A DNA stretch of 64,000 bases from Lepidodermella squamata (GCA_047495785.1 JBLDXI010000055.1:620001-684000); one strand, 5' to 3'. Shown: positions 10,396 to 21,661, counted from the stretch's first letter. Program-made: numbers and translations. Notes: generated by a model not told the origin, from the sequence alone.

Positions 10396-13071
10396 TTACC
10401 GCGTGCTGCGGCGGTTCGCGCCTTTCCATAGGCTATAGAAGGGGACACGAGTGAGCCTGAAACGACGACTATGCGGAATAGGGTGTTCGAAATCAGTTTC
10501 ATCACGCTCTTCAGCCGATTCTAACATCATACGTTTACCGACCCCGGCCGCTTGCTGCGAAACGGCAATTTCTAAATAATGAGAATAAAGTTCAAATTCA
10601 AGTTTGCGCATTAATGCTTTCATCTTTTACCGCATTTGATGACAGGCGGACATGGTTCAACTTTGGTAAATTCTTTATCCGTGTAGCACCAATTCGATTG
10701 AATGCCTCGCTGGGCGATTGGGTTCCTGCAGGCATTGCCGGCCTGCGATAAGCTGGTATCGGGTAACATCACAAAAGGAATAGGCTTAGGGCTATTTGCC
10801 CAAGCCATGCAGTCAGAACCCGACTCGGCCTTAGTCAAACCTAATCCTTGATAATCGAACCCGGTTGCTGTAAACTGGCACTCTATGGGGTAATTAATTA
10901 AGCGGTAAAAAATGTAAAAAAAAATTAATATAGGTACCTTGCGTAACTTTGGAAGCTGGGACGTTGTTGCATGAGGCAAATATATTCAGGTCAAAGCCTC
11001 GCGTCAACTGCGACGGCTTTTTGAACATTTTAGGGGCGCTGTGAAAATAAACCAGCGCCTCATTACCATCAGTTACGGCAATGCGGCCGGCTGATTTTGC
11101 GCATTTGCAAAATCGATTTCCTGCCTTGTCCAAGCCAGACATATTCGTGCGAATTTCGAAATAATCGATACAAGCATCGGAATCTGTGCACGGCAGTAAA
11201 GGCGCTCGATTTTGGCCGAAAATCAGACCTGATCCGGTTGTCTGGCGTAAAATATTAGGTTTTCATAAGGGAAATTAAATTCAAATAAATGCCTACCTTA
11301 ATATGCCATGAGCAGTCGATATCAGGTTGGTAAGGTTCGGGAAATGACGGCAGGCGAAGGGTAACCGTGGAGCATGGGGCGACCTCAACAACTCCGCCGC
11401 ATTTTTCATCCCCGTTCCACGACCCGGCGAGGAGTTCGCAAAAATCGCCAGAAATTCCGAACGGACAGCGGCACTTGGCGCAGTTTTTAGGGTCTTGATA
11501 ACCGCCGTTCATGCACGGCTTTTCTAGTTTGATACTAGGGCAGTTTTTCGCGATGCAGTCGTAGTGAATATTGATGCGCTTTGCGTCGTCGAAAGACAGC
11601 CGAGTCACCTCGCCGATAGTCGACATTTTACGTTGGTCGATCGTTTCAACAGTTCTCAATTTCCCCCTAGATCAAATCGACCATGAACCAGATGATGGTA
11701 TGAATGAAATTCAACTAACCAATAGTCCTTGCTGAAAGCCTGAAAATGGATATAGGTAATTTGTTATAATTATTCGAGCCAGAAATAACTCACCAGTGAA
11801 TCGTAATGCATTATCGAGCCGTAATCGTAGCCGGTTCCGTAATCGGTAAAAATTTGCCTCGGGAGGGTGATGTTGAACTCGACTTGCTGAGGAGTCCTAA
11901 AATTTAAGTATTAGGATTTCGCGAAATCGAAGAAATTAGCTTAAATACTTTGGATTGGTGTTTTCCCAAATCAATCGAACGCTGATAAAAGGTAACAAGA
12001 GGAACGATGAAGCCATAGATTTTGAATATTCAACCTACTAGGTATCTCGATCTGGTCGTGCTTGCTCTGGCAACAAATTTGTCCAAATAAAAGCAAATTA
12101 AGGAGTGTATGACAGTGTTTACCGTGAAACCTATAAAGAAATATTTAAAAAATGACCGAATAGTCTCAATCAGATCTACTTACATTCCGAGCAAATGGCC
12201 TAATTCATGAGCCGCGATGCCAACCTAAATCAAACCAATGTTAAAGTTGTAGGCCTAAAAAGCCCCAAATTTCAGCTTGCCTCCATGCAGTTAGATCCAA
12301 GGGAAACGTTTTGCCTTGTTTTAGTGGTTAGCGGTAGGCGGCCGATTCTTGTGCTGCACCTGCAAAAACGATGTCAGAAAGGCCGTATTTCATTACATTG
12401 TAACAAACCCTTCGCCTTTTTCGATAACAGCATGCTGAACAGCAGCGAGTTTTGGATCATCGATTGATTTCTCTTCAAAGCGAACGCAAGTATCAGCCAT
12501 CCACCAGTCCATAGCGTCTCGAACGATTTGCTGCTCAGTTGGAGCTTCAAATAAAACAAAATTCGGCATGAAATTCTACTATCAATAATCGATTAATTAA
12601 AAAATTACAATGTGATCCATCGAAAGCGTAAAAAATCGGCATCGGCCATTTTCGAGATGGATCGGTAACAATGCGCCTTGAAATTCCACGCCGATCGATG
12701 AATTCCTCGCTCATTAATGCTTCCAGCAAATCCTCGGCCTCATCAATCGTCAATGGCGAGTTGCCGCCCCAGAAAGCTTTAACGTCGTTCGATAGCGGCG
12801 TTTCTTGCTGAAATTGATTCATTTTCAAAGTATTTTCATAGAAAAAAACGCAAAACCAACAATATGGCTAGGTAATAGCCCACGTTCTCGCGCGATCAGC
12901 ACAATTAAACGCAAAATAGCAGCGTAACGACTTTCCACAGATTCATCATCGATATGATTTCCTGAAACCTGGAGGATACATCAGTCAAACAATAGCTTGA
13001 AAAAACTGAAAAAACTTCACCTCTACAAACAGCACGAGGCTCAACAGTAACGCAACAAATAATCTTGCCAT
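10396..13071 (-). CDS. Secreted astacin metalloprotease with EGF, CUB and one kringle (gene C)
   Basis: Fifteen exons: 13071–13021, 12968–12884, 12803–12609, 12544–12397, 12359–12281, 12224–12184, 12130–12123, 12066–12039, 11981–11949, 11896–11794, 11739–11720, 11666–11297, 11241–10938, 10882–10631, 10571–10396; about 630 residues. Signal peptide (MARLFVALLLSLVLFVE), propeptide, astacin domain with HELGHLLGMFHEQARPDRD (His192, His196, His202) and Met-turn GSIMHY, EGF-like CMNGGYQDP, CUB starting CGGVVEVAPC, one kringle (GFDYQG, WCYTDK) and a basic C-terminal tail of about 57 residues ending RRSTR. The second kringle of A and D is missing. Exon 7 is 8 nt and supplies the third zinc ligand. The intron before exon 6 starts with GC. 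The junction between exons 2 and 3 (12884/12803) is uncertain; 12807 is an alternative acceptor. Confidence 0.85.
12123..12130 (-). other. 8-nt coding microexon in gene C
   Basis: The minus strand reads tttatag|GTTTCACG|gtaaac. The 8-base exon completes Met200, encodes Phe201 and His202 and gives the first base of Glu203, restoring the astacin zinc motif as HELGHLLGMFHEQ. Skipping it joins exons 6 and 8 out of phase and removes the third zinc ligand. It is inferred from phase and motif, with no transcript evidence. Confidence 0.75.
12225..12280 (-). other. GC–AG intron in gene C
   Basis: A 56-bp intron with donor GAG|GCAAGC and acceptor TTTAG|GTT. No GT donor nearby keeps the frame SLGSNCME|VGIAAHELGH, which aligns with genes A and D. 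Confidence 0.7.
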
Positions 13072-14180
13072 CGATTAACCCAAAGCATACACTATGGAAG
13101 GTGTACGTTTTCTTTTCTATTTCAATTTTAGCGCGATTGCGCAATTACACGTCGCCGTCGCAAGACGGGTGGGACACCTTATCAGGATATCATCAATGGC
13201 CTGCAAATTCGCTTGTCTCTTTGTTTCAATCATTCAACGCTTTTGTGAATTAGATACCTATCGTTTTCATCGATTTAGCAACTGATATTTTTGATAACTA
13301 TCAGTAATAACGCATTGTACTGCAGCGCCATTGACGTCAATCAAATATGAGCCCGTTCTCATGGACGCATAATATCTGCAATTTCTTGTTTTGTTACTGG
13401 CATTTTCCTGCAGTGATAACAAATATCGTGAATAATTCATTGCACTGGCAATTTTTGCTCGATTTTTAAAGCTCTTTAAACGCTAATGCTCTATAAAATT
13501 AACGATGATAACGTGTGGGTTTTGCCTAGGCACGCCTGCATTTTGATAGAAAAAAGACAGGTTGCATCGATTCGTTGTTTTCGGTGTTTTCCTGAGCCGT
13601 TTCATCGGATATTAAATTATACTGGAAGGTTGCCAAACAATCGCTAGTAACTACGGAATGCAATGAAAGAGTGTTATCGAGACGACTTTGATTGAAGTTA
13701 TTCCTGTAATAAATAGAGAGGACTTGAGAATAATGCTTCGCTTTCAGTAAATTGCGCTATAAAAAGAGTTAAGCGAATGAGTGGTCTTTAAAAGGAAATT
13801 CCTGAGAATACATTTAGCCGCAATTTCATTCAGCACGAATGGCCATTCTAACCCTCTCTAATTTAAAAACGGCACCTGTTAGCCGAAAATAGGACAGCCA
13901 AGTGGCTCTGTTTGACCCAAAAGAAAACCCGCAGGAAAATAATTTCCATTTTTTTTAATGAAATTTTTCCACCGTTAAACGTCATCTGAATTCAAAGTAA
14001 AAATAAAAGAAGCGAAAAGGAAACAGATTTGAAGAGCTGATATGCTCTCATGTTACAGTATCACAGGATTCACGAAGGCACAGAACAACAATTTAAAAAG
14101 TTGATAAAAAAAAGCCACGGTAATGATACGACAAATTACGAAATCACATTGTGGGCACAATAAAATTAATACAACTGAAA
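13072..14180. other. Intergenic region between gene C and the small gene at 14.2 kb
   Basis: No coding region seen. It probably holds the promoter of gene C (start 13071) and the 3' UTR of the next minus-strand gene. The sequence is moderately AT-rich with no long repeat. Confidence 0.5.
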
Positions 14181-14710
14181 TTACGCGGATCCATTTGTTT
14201 CAATAGCATTTGCTTGCTCAGCTGCTGAGCTTTCAACAGTTGTATCTAATAGCGCTCTCTGATATTCATCGGAGCAGTTTTTGAACGGGTTTTCTAGTTG
14301 TACGATTTGAACAGAAACAGATTTCGAACGAGGCTTGTTCATTTTCCGCAGTCCCTCGTGCATAATGTGCTCCATCTGACGGCGCCAGTACATTTCGGCC
14401 TCGACCTGCGGTGATATTTGTCCACTTCCGTTTGCTGATTGCTCAATTTCGGCGGCTCTAGCCGACATTTTCGACTCATCATAGCTCATCGTTTTTTCTA
14501 TTCCCTTTTTCGTGCCAAGCGGCTTCACGCCAGCTTTTGGTGCCACTGAGAATGCCACCTAGATTTCGATAAAAATGGTCATAAAGTTATCAAATAAATT
14601 ATAATAATCACCTTCTGTCCATCTCGCTCAAAAACGTCGTCCGGTTCGGTTATCGTTGCGAGATTAGACATTCCGAGGGAATTATTTCTCGAGAGTGCTT
14701 GCTTGCTCAT
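14181..14710 (-). CDS. Small unrecognised protein
   Basis: Exons 14710–14612 and 14558–14181 join at phase 0 to 158 residues, from MSKQALSRNNSLGMSNL to a Ser/Ala/Glu-rich end. The 53-bp intron has a GTGATT donor and a CTAG acceptor. The N-terminal half is polar with Ser/Thr-rich and basic patches. The middle has a helical, charged segment EAEMYWRRQMEHIMHEGLRK. There is no signal peptide or membrane segment. A CAG acceptor just 5' of the ATG suggests a spliced 5' UTR. I do not recognise the family; it looks like a cytoplasmic or nuclear, partly disordered protein. Confidence 0.6.
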
Positions 14711-17700
14711 CGTCTGACAAATGAAGTTCTAATATAAGTATCTACGAATTCAGGATAAAAAAAAGTTAATTACTCTGGCTCATTCAAAATAGAGTCTTAG
14801 GCGATGCAGCTGAAAATAAGGATTGTGAATGAGATCAATCAAGCTGGTGTGTGTCACTTTTCGTCACTAGACGACGTATTATAACGATATAATACGCCGC
14901 CTTTCATGACAATGCCAGCCGCGCGGTTTTTTTTTAACGCAAAGGTAACAAAAAAACCAGGTCCCCACCCACTTATCGTCAATGGCTTCGAGTCACGTGA
15001 ATAGGATGTCGGGGAAGACTTCAACGATGAGAAACACGCGTTGAGAAACTCAGGGACAGCTATATTTATTAATAAAACGGATCTTTCTAATGAAATCGTC
15101 CTTGAAGTGCACGCTGAGCTGAGTATTGCCTGAATGGGAAAGTGCGGTTTGATTGCAAAAAAACGCAACGCTCCAGCATTGCGCTCATGCGCACATTACC
15201 GTTCTCGTTGTTACGTTTATTTTCAATTATTATTGCTATTATTACCTATCGCTCATTACGGCGCATAAAGTTATTGATTCCCAGGTGAGCAAGCCGAGCG
15301 TGACCAAAGGAAAAAATTCGTAATTAAAACTGCACATTCTACTTTATCTACGATTTTTCATCACACTCCTATATATTGCGTTATTTTCGCCACTGTTTCA
15401 TCACTACAGTTTTCAATCATTACTTGCACAACAGCATCGTTTCTTACCGGTTGGTAAAAACAGATCGAAAACATCATCACGCGATAACGGCATCATGGGA
15501 TATGCAGTTAGTGGTTTATAAAATATTAATAAGCAAGCAGAGCTCTGCCATCTGTGCGCTCCTCCATCCTCACAGCTATTCTGTGATGCAAGTCGGAAAA
15601 AAAATCGGGAATTTTCATGATATTTTTATCGCCGTGTCTGATCCATGAAAATATTTAGTGACAGAAAATTCGGACAATTCATGCCGGCAAAAAGCAAGGA
15701 AGCAGAAGTCTTATTTTTGTTCTCGGTGAGTTACTTCCCAAGAGTGCCGCTTTCTACGAATTCGCTGAGCATGAAAAATGAAGATACTTTATTCGCTGGT
15801 TGTTTACACTTCGCGGCAGTAATCTACACAATAGATCTTGCGCATTCCTGACTAAGATGTTTGCTTTCTTCCCTTGATCTAATGTCTTTCCCGTCTAACA
15901 TAGGAGGCGCAAACCTGAAAGATGCATAAGGAAAAACAATAACAATGCAGCGATGATGGCCTTAACTGGCATGAGAAAAACTCGCAAATGAAGGTGCATC
16001 AACAGCTTTTTACCATGTCACAAAGAGCAATCTTTTACGCAAGCCGTATATAAAAGAAGCAATATCCTATAAAAAGCACACGATGAGTCTACTAGGCAAC
16101 ATGGAGAAAATAAAACATATCAACACTAGGTGGCGTTAATTTTCAAATTATGGCTGGTTATTTCCCGCATTAGTGAAGAAACGGTTTTTTATCCCATTAA
16201 CACAACAACCTCCATCTCACGAATATATTTAATTAAGGCTGCGAAGGAAGCTCTGGAGATTAAAATTGAAATACCTCCGAAGCTTAAGAAAGCGCATGAT
16301 TCACATAACGTGATCTTTCGGGTTTGAAAGATCGACAAAATTTAACTGCATCCAGACAAATTGAGGTTGCTGTTGAACTTATAATTTACTCTTACTAACT
16401 TTTCAGTCGATGCTGTGACTAACAAGACAATCAAGTCATGGGAAAATGCACATGAAAACTAATAACACCAGTCATATCTGCGAACGGACAGCAATACGCA
16501 AAAACTCAAGCAGAAAGATGCAGAAGAATAAACTGGCTTTACAGAGTATGGAACACGTCTTGAAACTCAGCTTAGATTTCAGGCATCTGATCTCAACAGC
16601 TATCAACTTGCATCATGCAAGATGACTACTTTGTCGCATTTGATAATCCTACGAAAGGTGTTTGCTAATCAGATTTGATATTGCCCAGCATGCAGCGTAT
16701 AGTGTGTTGGGACGATAAATACATCAAGTCGGAGTTGAAATTATTTGAAAGTTCTGAATTTGAATATTCAGCCCCGATGGATATTTCTACATTCCGCATC
16801 AAAAATCACGGATGGGATCATCCTTGACGTAAATCATCCTCCTGAGAATAAATAAGCACTGCGCTGATTCTACTACCCAGTTTTATATTCCATTTCATTT
16901 GGCCTTACTATCGACTAACAAAGGAGAGTCACCTGCGGAATATACATTTAAATAGCTTACGTATATCTTAACGACAGGACAGTGACACCGATCACCATCG
17001 ATCATCGATCACTTTCATGGAAACAATGAAGCATATGGCATATGTTGTAGAGAATCAAGGCATTTCCGTCTATTACACATTGGGTGGCTTTGAGGGACAA
17101 GTGTACGCGCTTTGGGCGAATCCCACCTTAAAAGCTCTATCGCGGCCAAAGACTAGAAACACGTGTGCTCATGCGTGACATGAGCGCAGTGAAGTGTTTA
17201 GCCATCAGCCCAACCACATTTATCCAATACTTGGCATTTGACGTTCCATCAGCGCAAATTATTTTGTTGTTTTTTTGGCCTCCACAAAAGCAAAGTTGGG
17301 CTGTTTTCCGTCGAACGATCACATATAGCAGGAGGAAATTCGTCCTTTGTCCTTTGCTAGGGCTTATAGCGAGTCTCCTCCCATTGGGTTGGTAGAAGTG
17401 TCCTCTCAGACGGCTCAGAGGGCACCCCACCTCCAACCTCTAACCCTAAACCTTACCCTAACCCTAAAACTAACCATAAATCTAACCTTATTAGAGCGAT
17501 CCCTCCGATAGCGGTGCCCTCTGAGACGGCACTTCTAACAACGAAATTGGAAACGGCTACAGCGATTCCGCGTATAGTTGCCATTCGCGTGAACATATTG
17601 CGATTAATGCGATAAATTGGATTGGAAACTCAACTGGGCGATCGAAGCCAGCCTGTCTGCCTGCCGGCACTGAACCGATCGAAGCCAAGCCGATAAAAAA

Positions 17701-17990
17701 AATGCAATTTTAAAAATTTAGCGCTTGATTTTTTTGACGGGAAAATACACTTTATATTTTCTAATAATTTATTTAGCTTTTTCAAAATATTTTACAGCAA
17801 TTTATTTCAACAAGTGGCAAATTTTTCCGAAGAAAAGAGGCCGCGGATTTGTTTTGTGCAGTTCTCGGTCTACGTCAGCGACGTAACCTGTTGTGCAGGT
17901 GTTATGTTATGCAAGTGCTTCTTCTTTCGCATGGAAGGCTAGTTTGTTTGAGGATTGGTGTTGTGCGGCATTCTTTGAAATTTTCTGATA
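14711..17990. other. Gene-free region upstream of the STAR gene
   Basis: I find no supported gene. The open frames are short and unlike known families. The notable element is a telomere-like tract inside an inverted repeat at 17391–17549. The right end likely holds the promoter and 5' UTR of the STAR gene. Confidence 0.5.
17391..17549. repeat. Inverted repeat enclosing degenerate telomere-like repeats
   Basis: The left arm at about 17391–17426 (GGTAGAAGTG…CTCAGAGGGCACC) and the right arm at about 17512–17549 (GGTGCCCTCTGAGACGGCAC, then TTCTAAC) are imperfect reverse complements. Between them, at about 17438–17490, lie degenerate CCCTAA-type hexamers (aaccctaaaccttacccta). This could be a decayed small mobile element or an internal telomeric insertion; no coding capacity. 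Confidence 0.65.
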
Positions 17991-20900
17991 ATGGAACCCA
18001 AAAGCAAACTTTGCGAAGCCAATCCTCGTGAAAGAGACTCGTGGTTTCTCTCTGGGGGACTATTTGCGCATCGTTCCTGTTGCATGAATATAATCTCATA
18101 CTGCCTTGAATTCATTTTATGGTTTTCTTGACATTTTCACGCCAGCTTTCGATGGATTTATCGGCTTTTAGACTTGATCATGGATATTTCTTGCATTTCG
18201 TCTGCCCAATAGCTGCAATAGTTAGTTAGATGTTATAGCTTATTTCAGATGGGCCTAATCATAATGAAATGGCGGGAAGGTAATCAATTAAGCGATATCT
18301 TTACTTTGAAGATAAAAGGACTCTCAAGGGACTATATTGGTGAATTTTCTCGCGTCTTACTCCCTAAATGTTTTGCATTCCTGTGTAATAAGATCGCCTT
18401 GTTTCAGTATTATAGCCAAATCGAGCCGAATTTGTAACTTTTATTCACATTGATTACCCTGAGATTTCGCCGTGCTGTTTTGTTTTCCGTTTCATCTTAT
18501 CTGCTGTTATCACAAATGCTGTTTTAATAGGGTAGTTATTTGAACGACTGATTGGGAGTGCATTTTAAAGAATAAAACTGGAACCAACAGTCGAGTTTTC
18601 TCCCAACCCCAATCCTCCTGCAGGATCTGGGGAAGACAAGCGAACTCCAGAATATTTGTCTGAACTTTTGCGAGACAAAAAGCTTGTCGAACTACTGAAA
18701 CACACGCTACCATTTTGTCACGTCGAACGGCTTCTGGAAGATGGTTTGTCATAATGTTAATTCATTTTCTAATTTCCAATGCCAATTTCACAACTTTCAG
18801 AGATAACCAAAGTTCGCGAAAATCTCTTTCATCTCAACGGTGTAACTTCACAACCTCTTGATTTGCCCGCTCCGGATGGCGAGTCACAAGTGCATCAGGA
18901 AAAAGTTATGGTTCCAGTCGATCAATATCCCGAGGTAATTTTTTTGCTTTACATTGTTTTTTAAGATGACATTCTTTAATTTATTGCAGTACAACTTCGT
19001 CGGCCGAATTTTAGGCCCTCGCGGTTTGACAGCCAAGCAGCTAGAGCAAGACACAGGTTGCAAAATCATGGTCCGGGGTCGCGGATCAATGCGTGATAAG
19101 AGAAAAGTACGATATATGCATTATACTCATATCACATTGTTCTACATATATGATATTTTCCACAGGAGGAACAGATGCGTGGAAGACCCAACTGGGAACA
19201 CCTCGAAGAAAGCCTTCATGTCCTTATTCAGTGTGAGGATACGCCTAATCGCGCTAAAGTTAAGCTCCAACGCGCGCATGAACTGGTGAAACAACTTCTT
19301 ATTCCAGCGGTAAGCTTCTGAGTTCTTTTAGCATTTACAATACATACGGTGGACAATTTAGTCATAAGTCTACTAGAATCCGGGGTTTGTTATTGACGTT
19401 GTTTGTGTACGTTGTCAAGTGTATGTAATATGTGCCGGCCTATCGTATCTTAATTTTTAGTCAACTGTTTGTAATTTCCATTGTTGTTTTACAAGCCATC
19501 GCGCTAAGCGCATGGTTTCACTCAGTTAATTTTTAAGAAATATATATAAAATGTACATATACACACACAAACACCATAGGAGGAGGGAAAAGACCACTTG
19601 AAGAAAATGCAATTGGCCATTTTGGCTATTGAAAACGACAAATTCCGACCAGCCGGTGGTAAAACCAGCCCTCGAAGTGTGATGGGAACGCCATTAATCA
19701 CGAGTACAAATCAAGCGGGTCCTTCTGCGCCCTCGCCGCTTCCCTCGGGAGCAACACAACAGGCATTCTTCGGAGCTAGCAGCTCTCTTGCATCTCATCC
19801 TGCTGGAGCTTTTGTCTTTCCCTCTGGAGTTGCAGCAGCATCTACTCATTCGCTTTCTTTACCCTGTACGTGTAAAAGTTACTTGAAACTAAACACAGTT
19901 GGCTTCGCTTTTAAACACCAAACCCCAACCATTCGTTGCCCGTAAACCTCCGGCTGCTTCATACTGCCTTTCACACAAACACTGAGACAAAGTTAACACG
20001 GGTTCAGGGTTCATGTTATTCTGAATTAATTTCGTGGTGTATAGCTGGTGATGGATTTAACTCTTGTTTCAGGCTTATCAAGATAACTTCAGGAATCAGC
20101 AGTTGCGCTGGCTGTCTATTTTGAAAAACTTAGAACGTGGCCCGGTAACTGCACAGCCCGCGCCGTTGAATTGTATGCTAGTGCCTAATGTTGCTGTCGT
20201 GAACGCAGCGCCGCTTTCCATTCCTTTCTCTACGACCCCGCAAATCGGTTTTATGACTCCCACCTCGAGTGATGGCTCCCCTTGCACAGCGAACGACTCG
20301 CCGGGCTTGATGAAAGCTGGTTTTCATGATAATGTCCCAATTAAGAAGTGGTCGAATTATGGCGATTTAGTTATGCGGAATAGCGTTGAAGGTTAAATAT
20401 GGCGGAGTATCACTTGAATTTTCATTAACATCATCTAATAACTAACGCCGCACAAAATAATGTATGGTCGGACATTTTTTATTCAAGGTTAAAGGTGTTT
20501 CAATGTTATTTATATGTTAACATTATAATTTAACACTACTTCTAATTTAACATACTCACAAACGCACTTCTATGTTTTGCACTTTCTGTTTTTAACCATG
20601 CACAGCCGGAGGGCGAGGATGACCTCAAGAAAAAACAACTGATGGAGCTCGCAATTTTAAACGGAACCTATCGTGATTCGAAACCTCTTACCGTCGGTGG
20701 TTGTAACACCGCGAGCGCGACAACGATGCTAGCCAGTCCGGTTAGCGCGTTGTCGCCGCCACCAGCCGTCTCGTATCCTACCGTCCAACTGTCGTCAGCG
20801 CGTAAGTGCCGGTTTTCCCCTCGAAAAAATTGCCAGCTCCTCCCCGCCGATAACCCCCTGCACCTATAACCTCTTGTATTAGAAAATCGCAATTGTCTTA

Positions 20901-21661
20901 GATTTGTCCAATTTTCTAGCTCTCGCAAATTCGGGCAATTTCACGCTGGCAAATGTTCAACAGCAAGCTAATGCCGCTAATATTCTACAACTGGGTCGCC
21001 TTCCGCTTCGAATGCCAAGCACTTCTCCGTTCAGTCTCATCCAGTCGGCTGGCGTGACCGCCAGTTCACCGACGATTGATCTGTCGAGTTTTCTCAACGC
21101 GCAACAAGCCGCTGCGCTACAGCAACAACTGCTGATTCCGACTCAGCAGCAAGAGCAGGTCCGTTGCTGGACACAAATACGTTCGTTATTTCTCTACTAA
21201 TAAGACTTGTAATTTTCATAGGCTCATCAATTGACGATAGCTGCTGCTGATTTGCCGCAAATCTCAAATGCGCTCATTCAGGCGGCTCAGCAACAGCAGC
21301 ACCAGCATGCTCAGCTGCAAAATTTGATGGCCCAACAGCAGCAACAACAGGGGCTGCTGGCCCTGGCTCATCAGCAACAGGTTGTGGCTGCGGGCCAAAC
21401 TATGGAAGATCTTCACGCTGCATCTCAGCAATCAGCCGCAGGTTTGTAGACCCGAATATTTTGTTCTGACTAACTCGAAAATTATCGAGGAGCGAACTAT
21501 TTCTAACTTTTGATTAACGGTGTTTGGGACATTTCTTCATGTGTGCCGTGTTGTTTTGTGGTGCAGGGCCCGTCAGAGTGAGTCTGAAATCGGCAATGCT
21601 CGGTGTTGGTGGCGGCGGCGTTGCTGGTTCTGCGCGGCCTCATCCTTACGCGCGGTCGTAA
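17991..21661 (+). CDS. qki: Quaking/How-type STAR RNA-binding protein with alternative Qua2 exons
   Basis: Core exons: 18624–18743 (Qua1: [18 protein letters not shown]), 18801–18934, 18990–19106 and 19166–19309 (KH domain with [18 protein letters not shown] and [10 protein letters not shown]), then one of three phase 0→1 exons carrying Qua2 (19580–19865, 20073–20391, 20606–20801), then 20920–21158, 21222–21441 and 21567–21661. With the 20606 exon, and a tentative first exon 17991–18027 ([13 protein letters not shown]), the protein has 433 residues; with the 19580 exon, 463. The C terminus ends RPHPYARS, echoing the HPYxR end of QKI and How. STAR proteins dimerise through Qua1, bind ACUAAY-type RNA through KH plus Qua2, and control splicing and mRNA stability. 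The C-terminal half is Gln/Ala-rich. Exon 20902 is an alternative acceptor to 20920. The first exon is fitted by phase only. Confidence 0.85.
19580..19865 (+). other. Qua2 alternative exon 1 of the STAR gene
   Basis: 286 nt (3n+1), phase 0 in and phase 1 out. It starts [20 protein letters not shown] and continues into a Ser/Ala/Pro-rich tail. It is the most diverged in the LMELAI core (LAILAI). Confidence 0.7.
20073..20391 (+). other. Qua2 alternative exon 2 of the STAR gene
   Basis: 319 nt (3n+1) if it ends at the GTTAAA donor, phase 0 in and phase 1 out. It starts [20 protein letters not shown], which aligns with the Qua2 exons on either side. If the donor is not used, the frame stops at 20396, which would make it an alternative last exon. 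Confidence 0.5.
20606..20801 (+). other. Qua2 alternative exon 3 (canonical) of the STAR gene
   Basis: 196 nt (3n+1), phase 0 in and phase 1 out. It starts [20 protein letters not shown] and continues TYRDS, nearly the same as the Qua2 of vertebrate QKI and fly How, so this is the ancestral version. Confidence 0.8.
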
